A stretch of 64,000 bases of DNA from Oceanospirillum maris DSM 6286. GTDB lineage: Bacteria; Pseudomonadota; Gammaproteobacteria; Pseudomonadales; Halomonadaceae. Below, one piece after another: positions 17,125 to 24,918 of this stretch. Within the stretch, counting starts at the first letter, position 1, and each line of letters begins with the position of its first letter. The notes under the pieces were generated by a model. That model did no database searches. It was given only the letters and a program-made list of their open reading frames with translations, and was not told the DNA's origin. The position numbers and the translations under genes are program-made. Where the stretch lies: NCBI RefSeq assembly GCF_000422865.1, contig NZ_KE383936.1, positions 284,456 through 348,455 of the forward strand. Reading direction: 5' to 3'.

Positions 17125-18330
17125 CTAGAACAGCTCAATATCTGTTTCTTGACTATTAGTTGATTGAACTTGGTTTCGGCCAAGTTCTTTTGCACGGTAC
17201 AGTGCTTGATCTGCAATTCTGAAAATTTCATCGGCTTCTGCCGGCATAAGTCCATCGGCATGATAGCTGTAGCAGCCAATCGATATGGTCATTACGCCGT
17301 AGTTGTCATTGTTCACATGCTCAATCTGTAGCTCTAAAATGCTATCACAAAGCCGCTGGGCAAATGTTAGGGCTTCCTGCTCATTCTGTCTTGTAATCAC
17401 TGTGAATTCTTCTCCACCAATACGAAAGGCATAGGCTTTGGATTCAGAGCTACTGCTAGCATGTATAGCGTTGAGGTTATGGCATGCATCTTCTAAGCAA
17501 TTGGCGATCTGCTTCAGTGCTGTATCGCCCTTTTGGTGGCCGTAGGTATCGTTGTATTTCTTGAAATTGTCGATATCCAGAATGATCAAGCTAACATCTG
17601 GATTTTGGCTGTCTTGGAGTTGCTGGTCAAAAATCTCATTAAAATATCGGCGATTATACAGGCTGGTTAGAGGGTCTCTTAGGGATAACTCACGCACAAT
17701 TCGATGGTCTGTTATATCTTGGTGTACCGCAATATAGCCGGTTTTTTTACCGGATTCATCGTAATCAGGAGTGATCGAGGCGTGTACCCAGTAGGCGGTA
17801 CCATCCTTGCGACGGTTGCACATCTCTCCTGTCCAGCTCTGGTTTTTGTTGAGCTTTTCCCAAAGCTGTCGGTATGTCCCTTCTTCGGTATGAGGATGGC
17901 GAATAATAGAGTGGCTGTTGCCTACTAGCTCCGATGAGTTGTAGCCGGATATATCGCAAAAAGCTTGGCTAACATCCGTAATCGTACCATCTAAACCTGT
18001 ACGTGATGTGATCACGTAGCGATTAATAATATTAAGGTAAGATTGAGCGAGATAATGCGTTGATTCACGAGCCTTAATCTCCGATGACAGTCGATGGTTC
18101 CAGTAGACAACCACGACAATTAAGACTGTCACAAACAGCATCCAGTGCAAATACGCTTGGTAAACAGGCATCGTCCCTTCAGGGGTTGCTTCAGCCCCCG
18201 TCCCTGAAAGAGCAAGCGTTTCTGCTAAGGCAATGGCTTCTTTAAAAGGCGTTGTAGCGCTTAAGAGATAGAGCAAAAACGCTGTAAAGCACTTAAATAG
18301 TATTGATTGAAATGATAGCCGTCTCGACAC
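17125..18330 (-). CDS. Membrane PAS-GGDEF diguanylate cyclase
   Basis: A 401-residue signalling protein likely to make cyclic di-GMP. There are two hydrophobic helices (about 12-28 and 60-80) with a short periplasmic loop, one PAS domain (about 100-215; GLDGTITDVSQAFCDISGY, RRKDGTAYWVHASI) and a GGDEF domain (about 225-385). The active-site signature reads GGEEF (in RIGGEEFTVI), an active variant. An RxxD inhibitory site upstream (RRYF..., RELSLRDPLTSLYN) is not certain. The short loop suggests sensing in the PAS domain or membrane. Monocistronic, convergent with perM. Confidence 0.88.
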   Translation of the reverse strand: MSRRLSFQSILFKCFTAFLLYLLSATTPFKEAIALAETLALSGTGAEATPEGTMPVYQAYLHWMLFVTVLIVVVVYWNHRLSSEIKARESTHYLAQSYLNIINRYVITSRTGLDGTITDVSQAFCDISGYNSSELVGNSHSIIRHPHTEEGTYRQLWEKLNKNQSWTGEMCNRRKDGTAYWVHASITPDYDESGKKTGYIAVHQDITDHRIVRELSLRDPLTSLYNRRYFNEIFDQQLQDSQNPDVSLIILDIDNFKKYNDTYGHQKGDTALKQIANCLEDACHNLNAIHASSSSESKAYAFRIGGEEFTVITRQNEQEALTFAQRLCDSILELQIEHVNNDNYGVMTISIGCYSYHADGLMPAEADEIFRIADQALYRAKELGRNQVQSTNSQETDIELF

Positions 18331-18537
18331 AAGAATCCTTTTCCTAAAGAGCGCCTTAAGATGCGTATTATCTCATAAAAATACTCGATAAATCTGTAAC
18401 CACTTGTGTTTAAGGAGAAAGTTTGCCTTTTAATCATCGGTTGTTTTACAAACAAACACTTGCGCATTTGTGCTTGTGATAATATATTGCGTTCCGCACT
18501 TTTGAATTTCATGCTTAATTAAGGCGGTACGTACAAT

Positions 18538-19596
18538 ATGGATAAACTAACGATTGCACTGAATGAATTTATTCATGTGGGGGGCGCACTGGCTATCGTT
18601 ATTGCGGTAGTGTCTATTTTAACGGGCTTTATGCGGGAATATATTCCCCAAGAGAAACTGCAAAAAAAGCTTACAAAACATGAAAAATGGGGGCCGCTAT
18701 TCGGTGCTCTATTCGGAATGTTAACGCCTTTCTGTAGTGCATCCGTTGTGCCTGTCACGATGGGGATGGCAACAATGGGTGTTTCCTTAGGCACGGTTCT
18801 GAGCTTTTTGATTTCAGCACCGCTATGTAACTTTATTGTGCTGGCGATGGTTTATGCCACATTCGGGTTAAAAGTAACGGCAATTTACCTCGCGATTACC
18901 TTTATAGCAGCTATTGCTGGTGGCTGGCTTATTACCAAGACACCTTGGAGAAATGAGATAAAACGCGGGGATGAGTTGGAGGGCGGAAAGGTGCCACCTA
19001 CCTGTTCCGCAGCGGCTCCGGTTTCAGGCTGTGGTGATGTTAAGCCCGTATCAGATTGTGGTGCTCAACCGGTATCGGCCTGTGAAGCTCAACCTACGGC
19101 TACGGTAGCGAATGATGCCGCAGCAGTGGATCTATGTGATGCTCACTCTACGGCTATATGCGGAACAGCTCCTGCCGGCGCTGAGTCAAGCAAAGCTCAG
19201 AATGCACTTCGTTTCGCAATGGCGTTGTTCAAAAAAATTATGCCTTATGTGCTGCTGGGCGCCTTGATCAGTGGGTTGTCTGCGGCCTATTTATCATCCG
19301 AACTGGTTGAAAAATACGTGGGCGGTGACAGTGTGCTGTCTATCGTTATTGCTGCGGTGATTGGTGTACCGCTTTACTTACGTATTGAGATGGCCATACC
19401 GCTACTGAATGTACTTATTGTTAAGGGAATGGGTATGGGGCCTGCTATGGCACTGATTATTGGTGGCACGGGGGCGAGTCTTCCTGAAATTGCCCTTGTT
19501 TCTGCGGTGCTTAAGCCAAAAGCGGTGATTGCATTTGTGGTGATTATATTAACAACGGCCATTACCGGCGGCCTTCTTTTTCAATATGTGATCTAA
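18538..19596 (+). CDS. SO_0444-family Cu/Zn efflux permease with Cys-rich linker
   Basis: An eight-helix-type permease of the ArsP/UPF0718 superfamily, 352 aa, exporting metal or metalloid. The first half carries TPFCSASVVPVTMGMA (63-78, Cys66) and APLCNF (Cys97); the second half has PLYLRIEMAIPLLN and GGTGASLPEIAL. Between the halves, residues about 150-215 form a soluble linker with Cys at 156, 165, 174, 182, 200 and 208, spaced about nine residues, a probable metal-binding ladder. It starts a likely three-gene operon with a small membrane protein and an ArsR regulator. The metal is uncertain: Cu/Zn by family, arsenic by downstream context. Confidence 0.85.
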   Translation: MDKLTIALNEFIHVGGALAIVIAVVSILTGFMREYIPQEKLQKKLTKHEKWGPLFGALFGMLTPFCSASVVPVTMGMATMGVSLGTVLSFLISAPLCNFIVLAMVYATFGLKVTAIYLAITFIAAIAGGWLITKTPWRNEIKRGDELEGGKVPPTCSAAAPVSGCGDVKPVSDCGAQPVSACEAQPTATVANDAAAVDLCDAHSTAICGTAPAGAESSKAQNALRFAMALFKKIMPYVLLGALISGLSAAYLSSELVEKYVGGDSVLSIVIAAVIGVPLYLRIEMAIPLLNVLIVKGMGMGPAMALIIGGTGASLPEIALVSAVLKPKAVIAFVVIILTTAITGGLLFQYVI

Positions 19597-19632
19597 AAAA
19601 TCATTAATCTAACGCTGCTTAGGGAGTCTTGT

Positions 19633-19944
19633 ATGATAAAAACTAAAAAATTAGTCAATGGAGCAAAAGTACCCCTAAGCAGGTTAGTAAAATGGTGTGC
19701 TTATCATTATATCTATCAGGTCGTTGTAATACTTATTAAGGGTGGGGATCTATCAGAACAAACCAGAACCGGTCGGCATATTGCACTGCTCGGCATTTTT
19801 TGCCCTATCTTCTGGTTTTACTTTTTCTCTGGAGCAGAGACATCAACACTTATTTTTCATGGTACTCATTCGGGGATCGTTTTCTTAATTGGAGTCGTTA
19901 TAATGGTGGTTAGTCTCAAGAAAAAAAGAAGAATTGATGAATAA
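19633..19944 (+). CDS. Small membrane protein of unknown function
   Basis: A 103-residue protein I do not recognise. It has a basic N-terminus, two hydrophobic helices (about 50-69, ALLGIFCPIFWFYFFSGAE, and 81-95, GIVFLIGVVIMVVSL), one Cys in the first helix and a Lys/Arg-rich end. An AGGGAG lies eight bases before the ATG, and the 3' end overlaps the ArsR gene by 11 bases, so translation is likely real and coupled. Its place between a metal permease and its regulator suggests an accessory role in metal export or sensing, which is inference only. Confidence 0.65.
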   Translation: MIKTKKLVNGAKVPLSRLVKWCAYHYIYQVVVILIKGGDLSEQTRTGRHIALLGIFCPIFWFYFFSGAETSTLIFHGTHSGIVFLIGVVIMVVSLKKKRRIDE

Positions 19945-20353
19945 TGAACCATACATAGATGCTTTAAAAGCTCTTGCTGAACCTCATAGATTGCGTCTCT
20001 TTTGGTTGCTGATACATGTCGATCAACGTGTTACTGTCGCTGAAGCGATGGACGTCACTGGAGAAACGCAGTACAACGTGTCCCGCAATCTGAAAATGCT
20101 ATATAAATCCGGTTTGCTGACTCAGCAAAAAAGCGGCAAGTGGGTTTACTACACGTTAGCGCAGCAAGATCAGCCTCACTGGGTCTCTTTAGTTGAATCT
20201 GTACGCACACTTCCTGAGGAAGATTTTGCCGAAGTATCCTCCCGCTGTGTCCTGCGTTTAGCTATGCGGGAAAATAATGAGTGTGTTGTTGGGCCAAACA
20301 GTGATGAGTGGCTTAGAAGGATTTCAGGGGCTGATTTAGATGGTGAGAAATAA
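19934..20353 (+). CDS. ArsR/SmtB-family transcriptional regulator
   Basis: A 139-residue winged-helix repressor. The DNA-binding core is ALKALAEPHRLRLFWLL followed by VTVAEAMDVTGETQYNVSRNLKMLYKSGLLTQQKSGKWVYYTL, with recognition helix near 52-66. Two Cys near the C-terminus (SSRCVLRLAMRENNECVVG) could bind a metal; the classical ELCVCDL motif of ArsR is absent, so the sensing site differs from standard arsenic sensors. It ends the permease operon and probably autoregulates it. A terminator lies at 20410-20435. Confidence 0.88.
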   Translation: MMNNEPYIDALKALAEPHRLRLFWLLIHVDQRVTVAEAMDVTGETQYNVSRNLKMLYKSGLLTQQKSGKWVYYTLAQQDQPHWVSLVESVRTLPEEDFAEVSSRCVLRLAMRENNECVVGPNSDEWLRRISGADLDGEK

Positions 20354-20409
20354 GTAAGTGATTACCTTTTATTAGCTTTAACCTTATCTTTTTAGTTTGA
20401 TCATGAAAT

Positions 20410-20435
20410 AAACCGGCCATGGCGTCGGTTTTTTT
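20410..20435 (+). terminator. Terminator after the arsR-like gene
   Basis: AAACCG (20410-20415) pairs with CGGTTT (20426-20431), followed by T; the loop includes the palindrome GCCATGGC. Confidence 0.7.
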
Positions 20436-20617
20436 GTGCCTAAAATTACATGGCGATTTTTTGAGAGCCATAAAAATGACAAAATGAATCCGTTTTGTTA
20501 GATGGTGCGTAACTCAATCTATGACTAGCTTTACTGATTGGTGGGTATCGTGGTGAGAGTCGGTTGTTTTTCAGAAGAAGTTAAAACGCTTGTTTTTCTA
20601 TAACTCATTGATTTAAT

Positions 20618-20694
20618 TGGTGCCCCAAGCAGGAGTCGAACCTGCGGCCTTCCCCTTAGGAGGGGGACGCTCTATCCATCTGAGCTATTGAGGC
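20618..20694 (-). tRNA. tRNA-Arg (anticodon CCT)
   Basis: A 77-base tRNA on the minus strand with encoded CCA. The acceptor stem GCCTCAA pairs with TTGGGGC (one U-G pair), the T-loop is GGTTCGACTCC and the anticodon stem TCCCC/GGGGA closes loop CTCCTAA, so the anticodon is CCT (20658-20660) for AGG codons. Confidence 0.97.
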
Positions 20695-20715
20695 GATCAT
20701 TACTAACAGGCGGGC

Positions 20716-20744
20716 ATTATAATCAGTTCGCGCCAAAAAACCAA
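20716..20744 (-). promoter_or_regulatory. Promoter of tRNA-Arg, inside the arsS upstream region
   Basis: On the minus strand TTGGTT (20744-20739), a 17-base spacer and TATAAT (20721-20716) are followed by a GC-rich discriminator. It ends only 14 bases before the arsS ATG. Confidence 0.75.
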
Positions 20745-20758
20745 ATAGAGGATATTTC

Positions 20759-21721
20759 ATGCTTGATACTCGACCCTTACTAGAAACGACTGATTTTCCG
20801 AGAATTTTTCGGGGGCAGTTGAGTATTCTGCAAGTTAATTTGGGTTATCTGTGTAATTTGAGCTGTGTACATTGCCATGTGAATGCGGGGCCGAAGCGTA
20901 AAGAATTGATGACTCGGGAAACAATTGATCAGGTGTTGGCTTTTATTGATAAGCAGGGGATTAAGGTGCTGGATTTGACCGGTGGTGCACCGGAGATGAA
21001 CCCTGATTTTCGATATCTGGTTGTAGAGGCTCGTAAGCGTGGGGTTGAGGTGATTGATCGTTGTAACTTGACGATTCTTAATGAGCCGGGTTATGAGGAT
21101 CTTGCTCAATTTCTAACGGATCAGCGTGTGATTATTACGGCATCTCTACCTTGTTATTCTGAGCAGAATGTTGAAAAGCAGCGTGGTAAGGGTGTTTTTG
21201 CAGAGAGTATTGCGGCCCTACAAAAATTGAATGCTCTAGGGTATGGCATGGAAGGTAGCGGCTTACAGCTTAATTTGGTTTATAACCCAGGCGGCCCTTT
21301 TCTTCCGCCGGATCAAGAAACGCTACGGGCAGATTATCAGCGTGAGTTGAAGCAGGCCTATGATGTGGAATTTAACGACCTGTTGACCATTACCAATATG
21401 CCGATTAGCCGCTTTGGTAGTATGTTGCTGTCAAAGGGGCAGTTTGAAGGTTATATGCGGTTGTTAAAAGACAGTTTCTCTAAGGAAAACTTAGCAGGCT
21501 TGATGTGTAAAAGCTTGATCAGTGTTGATTGGCAGGGAGAGGTGTACGATTGTGATTTTAATCAGATGCTGAAGATGCCGTTGATCACCTCTGACCGTCC
21601 AATAACGTATCTGTCGGATCTGCTGGATGAAAGCTTGGAAGGTGGTGAAATTGTTATCGGTGAACATTGTTACGGCTGTACGGCAGGGCGAGGTAGCAGC
21701 TGCGCAGGAGCATTAGCTTGA
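20759..21721 (+). CDS. arsS: Arsenosugar biosynthesis radical SAM protein ArsS
   Basis: Radical SAM enzyme (320 aa) thought to transfer the adenosyl-derived 5'-deoxyadenosyl group to methylated arsenic on the way to arsenosugars. The [4Fe-4S] motif is CNLSCVHC (Cys32, 36, 39) and the SPASM-like C-terminus holds Cys304, 307 and 315 (HCYGC...GSSC). GAGGAT lies five bases before the ATG. Some relatives carry selenocysteine; here every such position is a Cys codon and no in-frame TGA occurs. The next gene starts inside its stop codon, which links it to the two glycosyltransferases. Confidence 0.88.
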   Translation: MLDTRPLLETTDFPRIFRGQLSILQVNLGYLCNLSCVHCHVNAGPKRKELMTRETIDQVLAFIDKQGIKVLDLTGGAPEMNPDFRYLVVEARKRGVEVIDRCNLTILNEPGYEDLAQFLTDQRVIITASLPCYSEQNVEKQRGKGVFAESIAALQKLNALGYGMEGSGLQLNLVYNPGGPFLPPDQETLRADYQRELKQAYDVEFNDLLTITNMPISRFGSMLLSKGQFEGYMRLLKDSFSKENLAGLMCKSLISVDWQGEVYDCDFNQMLKMPLITSDRPITYLSDLLDESLEGGEIVIGEHCYGCTAGRGSSCAGALA

Positions 21722-22401
21722 TCAGTGTGATTGTGCCGGTATTGAATGAATCGGAGCAGATTGAGTCTGTGCTACAGCAGTTGCAGGTATTTCGACAGGC
21801 TGGTCATGAAGTGATTCTTATTGATGGCGGTAGCACGGATCATACGGTTGCGCTGGCGCAGCCCTATGTTGATGTGTTGATTGAATCTGAACGAGGGCGT
21901 GCCAGCCAGATGAATGCGGGAGCAGAGATCGCCCTTGGTGATTTGTTGCTGTTTCAGCATGTGGATACACGGTTGCCCCCTGATGCTCTGGAGCAACTGG
22001 ACGGGCTACAGGGCAAAAGCCTGTGGGGGCGGTTTGATGTACGGCTTTCCTCAGGACACTGGATGTTTCCCGTGATTGCTCAGATGATGAATTGGCGTTC
22101 CCGTTTAACAGGCATTGCGACGGGGGATCAAAGTATATTTGTCAGCCGAGATCTTTTTAAGAAAATTGGTGGCATTCCACCGCAACCTTTAATGGAAGAT
22201 ATTGCGTTGAGCACCTGTTTAAAGAAGATTGTTGCTCCGGTTTGTTTGAAGGCGGCGGTTACAACCTCTTCTCGACGATGGCAGAAGAAAGGGGTTTGGC
22301 GCACGATTTTTTTAATGTGGGCCATGCGTCTCGCTTATGCTTTTGGAGTATCGGCACATTATTTAGCGGATATTTATTACCCGAGTAACCGTTCCCGCTA
22401 A
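21718..22401 (+). CDS. Family 2 glycosyltransferase (TIGR04283, arsenosugar-associated)
   Basis: A 227-residue GT-A glycosyltransferase. SVIVPVLNESEQIESVLQQL, EVILIDGGSTDHTV and LLLFQHVDTRLPPDAL give the nucleotide-sugar-binding Asp residues; ATGDQSIFVSRDLFKKIGGIPPQPLMEDI is the acceptor-side block. The TTG start overlaps the arsS stop as TTGA, so it is translationally coupled to arsS. Proteins of this type regularly accompany ArsS and a TIGR04282 partner; the exact sugar donor is unknown. Confidence 0.85.
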   Translation: MISVIVPVLNESEQIESVLQQLQVFRQAGHEVILIDGGSTDHTVALAQPYVDVLIESERGRASQMNAGAEIALGDLLLFQHVDTRLPPDALEQLDGLQGKSLWGRFDVRLSSGHWMFPVIAQMMNWRSRLTGIATGDQSIFVSRDLFKKIGGIPPQPLMEDIALSTCLKKIVAPVCLKAAVTTSSRRWQKKGVWRTIFLMWAMRLAYAFGVSAHYLADIYYPSNRSR

Positions 22402-22446
22402 ATATTTTTAATGTAACCGTTTTTAATATCGCAAGAGATTTTTCCG

Positions 22447-23061
22447 ATGAGCAAAGTCAAAAGGCTGATTATACAGTTTGCGAAAGAGCCTGTAGCCGGT
22501 AAGGTGAAAACGCGTTTATTAAGTGAATTTTCACTGTCTGAAACCGTCGACCTACATTGCGAGTTGGTTTTGGCAACGGCAGATACTTTGCTAAAGGCGG
22601 ATGCTGATAGTGTGTATCTGTCGGTGGGGGGGGATTTAACGCATCCTTTTTTTGCACCGTTTAAAGCTCAAGGTTTTACGCTGGTTCCGCAAGTTGAGGG
22701 TGATCTAGGTGTTAGAATGTGGGCAGCGATCAATAAAGCTTTGGGGGATTTTGATCAAGTCTTGCTGGTCGGTAGTGATTGCCCTGTATTGACAGTTAAA
22801 GTGCTGGATCAGGCTTTTAAGGTATTAAGTGATGGCTATCCACTGGTGTTAAACCCTGCGGAAGATGGCGGCTATGTGTTGATTGGTGCTTGTCGGCCTT
22901 TGCCTATCGAGGTATTTAGCGGTGTTCATTGGGGAACGGCAACAGTATTGGAGCAAACGCTAGAAAACTGTATTCATGCCGATGTGAGGGTATCTCTGCT
23001 GCCGGAGCTTTGGGATGTTGACCATCCCGAGGATGTAAGGCGCTGGCTTGCAATAAAATGA
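22447..23061 (+). CDS. TIGR04282-family glycosyltransferase (arsenosugar-associated)
   Basis: A 204-residue nucleotidyl/glycosyltransferase-fold protein. LIIQFAKEPVAGKVKTRLLSEF at the N-terminus, LLVGSDCPVLTVKVLDQAF near 110 and NPAEDGGYVLIGACRPLP near 137 are the family signatures. It follows the family 2 enzyme by 45 bases and is the third gene of the arsS set. It probably modifies the arsenic ribose; no biochemistry can be read from the sequence. Convergent with the PilZ gene, seven bases away. Confidence 0.85.
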   Translation: MSKVKRLIIQFAKEPVAGKVKTRLLSEFSLSETVDLHCELVLATADTLLKADADSVYLSVGGDLTHPFFAPFKAQGFTLVPQVEGDLGVRMWAAINKALGDFDQVLLVGSDCPVLTVKVLDQAFKVLSDGYPLVLNPAEDGGYVLIGACRPLPIEVFSGVHWGTATVLEQTLENCIHADVRVSLLPELWDVDHPEDVRRWLAIK

Positions 23062-23068
23062 AGAGGCT

Positions 23069-23860
23069 TTAGTCAAGGCCTCTGCGGCGAGCTTCCCGTT
23101 GTATATACGCAACAAAGCGATCAATTTGCCGTTGATTGTATCCGTCTGGGCTTAAAAATCGAAAGCCACATTGAGTCATATGCCTGTCTTCAAGGTATGT
23201 TGCCCGACGGGCCTCTGCTGCACAAAGTACAGACGTATCAAATTCTGATTCTGGTAGATCAAAGCTAACTTCATCAAATACTTCAAAATCAGTAAATGCA
23301 GGATCTATGATGTAAGGGAACTCAACCTTACATCCAGTGGATGATATGTCGATAATACGACCCACTAAAGGCTTTTGGCGTTCGTAAGATATTAGCTTTA
23401 CTTCAACCTGATCAGCAATTGCAATATGTGCCCGATAGGCATCACGGCGCTGCTTATAAATAAGCTGTTTTGGCAGTGGGATTTTGTAAATAGCCGCCCC
23501 GCCATTACTACCTGTGCCCGTAATGGTATTGTTACCAAAAAAGACTTGGATGCCTTTATCATTAGCTTGAATTGAAAAAATACCACCGCTTATAGCGTGC
23601 TGGTGGCCGCTAGGTGGTGCAATCTCATCAAGGATAAAGTAGCCCTCGTCTAGATCAACTTTCAAGACAATACTGGTGAAAACTTGATCGCTGTGATTAC
23701 GGAACGTAATTGACAAGGGTGCACGACTCTTTTGCAGTGCACGGAGCACTGCAAATATGCTGGCTTGACGCGTTACCACATGCTTGCGGTCATCGTCTTT
23801 TTTTACTTTTTCTGATGTTTTCGGCTCGTCGGCCACACCTGAAGGAACAATGCCAGTCAT
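23069..23860 (-). CDS. YcgR-like flagellar brake protein with PilZ domain
   Basis: A 263-residue protein with a YcgR-type N-terminal domain (about 30-125) and a C-terminal PilZ domain. The cyclic di-GMP ligand motifs are complete: RRDAYRAHIA (RxxxR, about 136-145) and DISSTGCKVEFP (DxSxxG, about 170-180). With cyclic di-GMP bound such proteins slow the flagellar motor. It is the last gene of flgM-flgN-ycgR, 32 bases after flgN, which supports the motility role. There is no obvious terminator. Confidence 0.88.
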   Translation of the reverse strand: MTGIVPSGVADEPKTSEKVKKDDDRKHVVTRQASIFAVLRALQKSRAPLSITFRNHSDQVFTSIVLKVDLDEGYFILDEIAPPSGHQHAISGGIFSIQANDKGIQVFFGNNTITGTGSNGGAAIYKIPLPKQLIYKQRRDAYRAHIAIADQVEVKLISYERQKPLVGRIIDISSTGCKVEFPYIIDPAFTDFEVFDEVSFDLPESEFDTSVLCAAEARRATYLEDRHMTQCGFRFLSPDGYNQRQIDRFVAYIQREARRRGLD

Positions 23861-23892
23861 AGGTTAAATCCCTGTGATTGTTATGTGTTAAC

Positions 23893-24381
23893 TCAGGCTT
23901 CGCCGAGATTACGAGAAGACTTTGCAATGGAGCGGCCCTTAGCATTATAGGTGCGAGCCGTTCTTGCTTCAGTGCTGTACTGAAGGATGCTAAGCATTGC
24001 ATCAACCTGTTGCAAACCTCTGTTGACAATCATGCCATTGGTTTGGTTTAGGTGCTGAATGCTGTTGTGTAATGAAATAAGCTGTTGCCAACCTTGAGCC
24101 AGAGAGGTTGCAATTTTTTCAGGAAAACTATTGATCAGCACATCCATACCTGAATCATCAAGTTCTAGATCCTGATCGGCTAATAACTGTCGGCGCTCTT
24201 CAATATCAGCTGCGATCAGCTTCAGTAGTTTTTCTTTTTCGAGCGTCAAAACCTGAATCTGCTCAATCTTACGATTTTGCAGAGCTTCTTTTTCATTTTC
24301 GATGCAACGCTTAACCGCTTTCATATTTTGAATGCTGTTAAGCAGATGCTGTTTCACAGTGTGCGAAAGCTCTAGAGTCAC
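23893..24381 (-). CDS. flgN: Flagellar chaperone FlgN
   Basis: A 162-residue, largely alpha-helical cytoplasmic chaperone for the hook-filament junction proteins FlgK and FlgL. The sequence is a run of amphipathic helices (ENEKEALQNRKIEQIQVLTLEKEKLLKLIAAD) ending in the NGMIVNRGLQQVDAMLSILQY segment typical of FlgN. The assignment relies partly on position: nine bases after flgM, the usual pairing. Confidence 0.85.
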   Translation of the reverse strand: MTLELSHTVKQHLLNSIQNMKAVKRCIENEKEALQNRKIEQIQVLTLEKEKLLKLIAADIEERRQLLADQDLELDDSGMDVLINSFPEKIATSLAQGWQQLISLHNSIQHLNQTNGMIVNRGLQQVDAMLSILQYSTEARTARTYNAKGRSIAKSSRNLGEA

Positions 24382-24390
24382 GGGCTAACC

Positions 24391-24696
24391 TTACAGTTCG
24401 TTTTCAAACTGAATAATGCTTTTTGCCAGCGCCTGATAGTCAACTTTATAACTGCCATCTTCAATAGAAGATCTGATAGCAGAAACCTTGCTTTCATCAA
24501 TTTCAGGAGCAGATTGTACGCGACTGTTCAGGCGAGTTGCCTCACCGCTGAGTTGTACACTATCTGCTTTAGCATTTCCCTGTGAATTTGGCGCTTGGGC
24601 TTCACTTTTTGAAGCTTCTTCTTTACCAGATACAGGGCCGCCTGTGCGGATGCGTCCGGCTAAATTGCCTGACAGAGAGCTAAGATCAATAGCCAT
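24391..24696 (-). CDS. flgM: Anti-sigma-28 factor FlgM
   Basis: A 101-residue negative regulator that holds FliA (sigma-28) until the hook-basal body is finished and FlgM is exported. The N-terminal half is hydrophilic and disordered-looking; the C-terminal ESKVSAIRSSIEDGSYKVDYQALAKSIIQFE region is the sigma-binding part and family signature. A near-consensus sigma-28 promoter lies 43 bases upstream, making the expected feedback loop. Confidence 0.93.
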   Translation of the reverse strand: MAIDLSSLSGNLAGRIRTGGPVSGKEEASKSEAQAPNSQGNAKADSVQLSGEATRLNSRVQSAPEIDESKVSAIRSSIEDGSYKVDYQALAKSIIQFENEL

Positions 24697-24738
24697 GTGG
24701 ACTGACCTCTTTTAAGAGTAACGATAACTTGTAGTTAT

Positions 24739-24765
24739 TTATCGGCATCTTATATGAAAGCTTTA
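24739..24765 (-). promoter_or_regulatory. Sigma-28 (FliA) promoter of flgM
   Basis: On the minus strand TAAAGCTT (24765-24758), an 11-base spacer, then GCCGATAA (24746-24739). The -10 and spacer match the E. coli FliA consensus exactly; the -35 differs at one base (C for T). Confidence 0.92.
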
Positions 24766-24918
24766 ATAAAAATTAACTATTTTACAGGCAAGAATAACAA
24801 ATAAGATTTTGCTTATTTGATGCAAATCTACTCTTTTAGTTGAATAGGGTTTGTTTGTATCTAATTGCTTTGATTTTGTCGGTATCTTCTTGAATTTCTG
24901 AAAATTGACTTAAATCTA

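Noticed and set aside
20618-20760. tRNA-Arg as an attachment site of an integrated element
   Set aside because: No integrase, no duplicated tRNA 3' end and no shift in gene character was seen around it.
20759-21721. ArsS as a selenoprotein
   Set aside because: All C-terminal candidate positions are Cys codons and there is no in-frame TGA before the natural stop.
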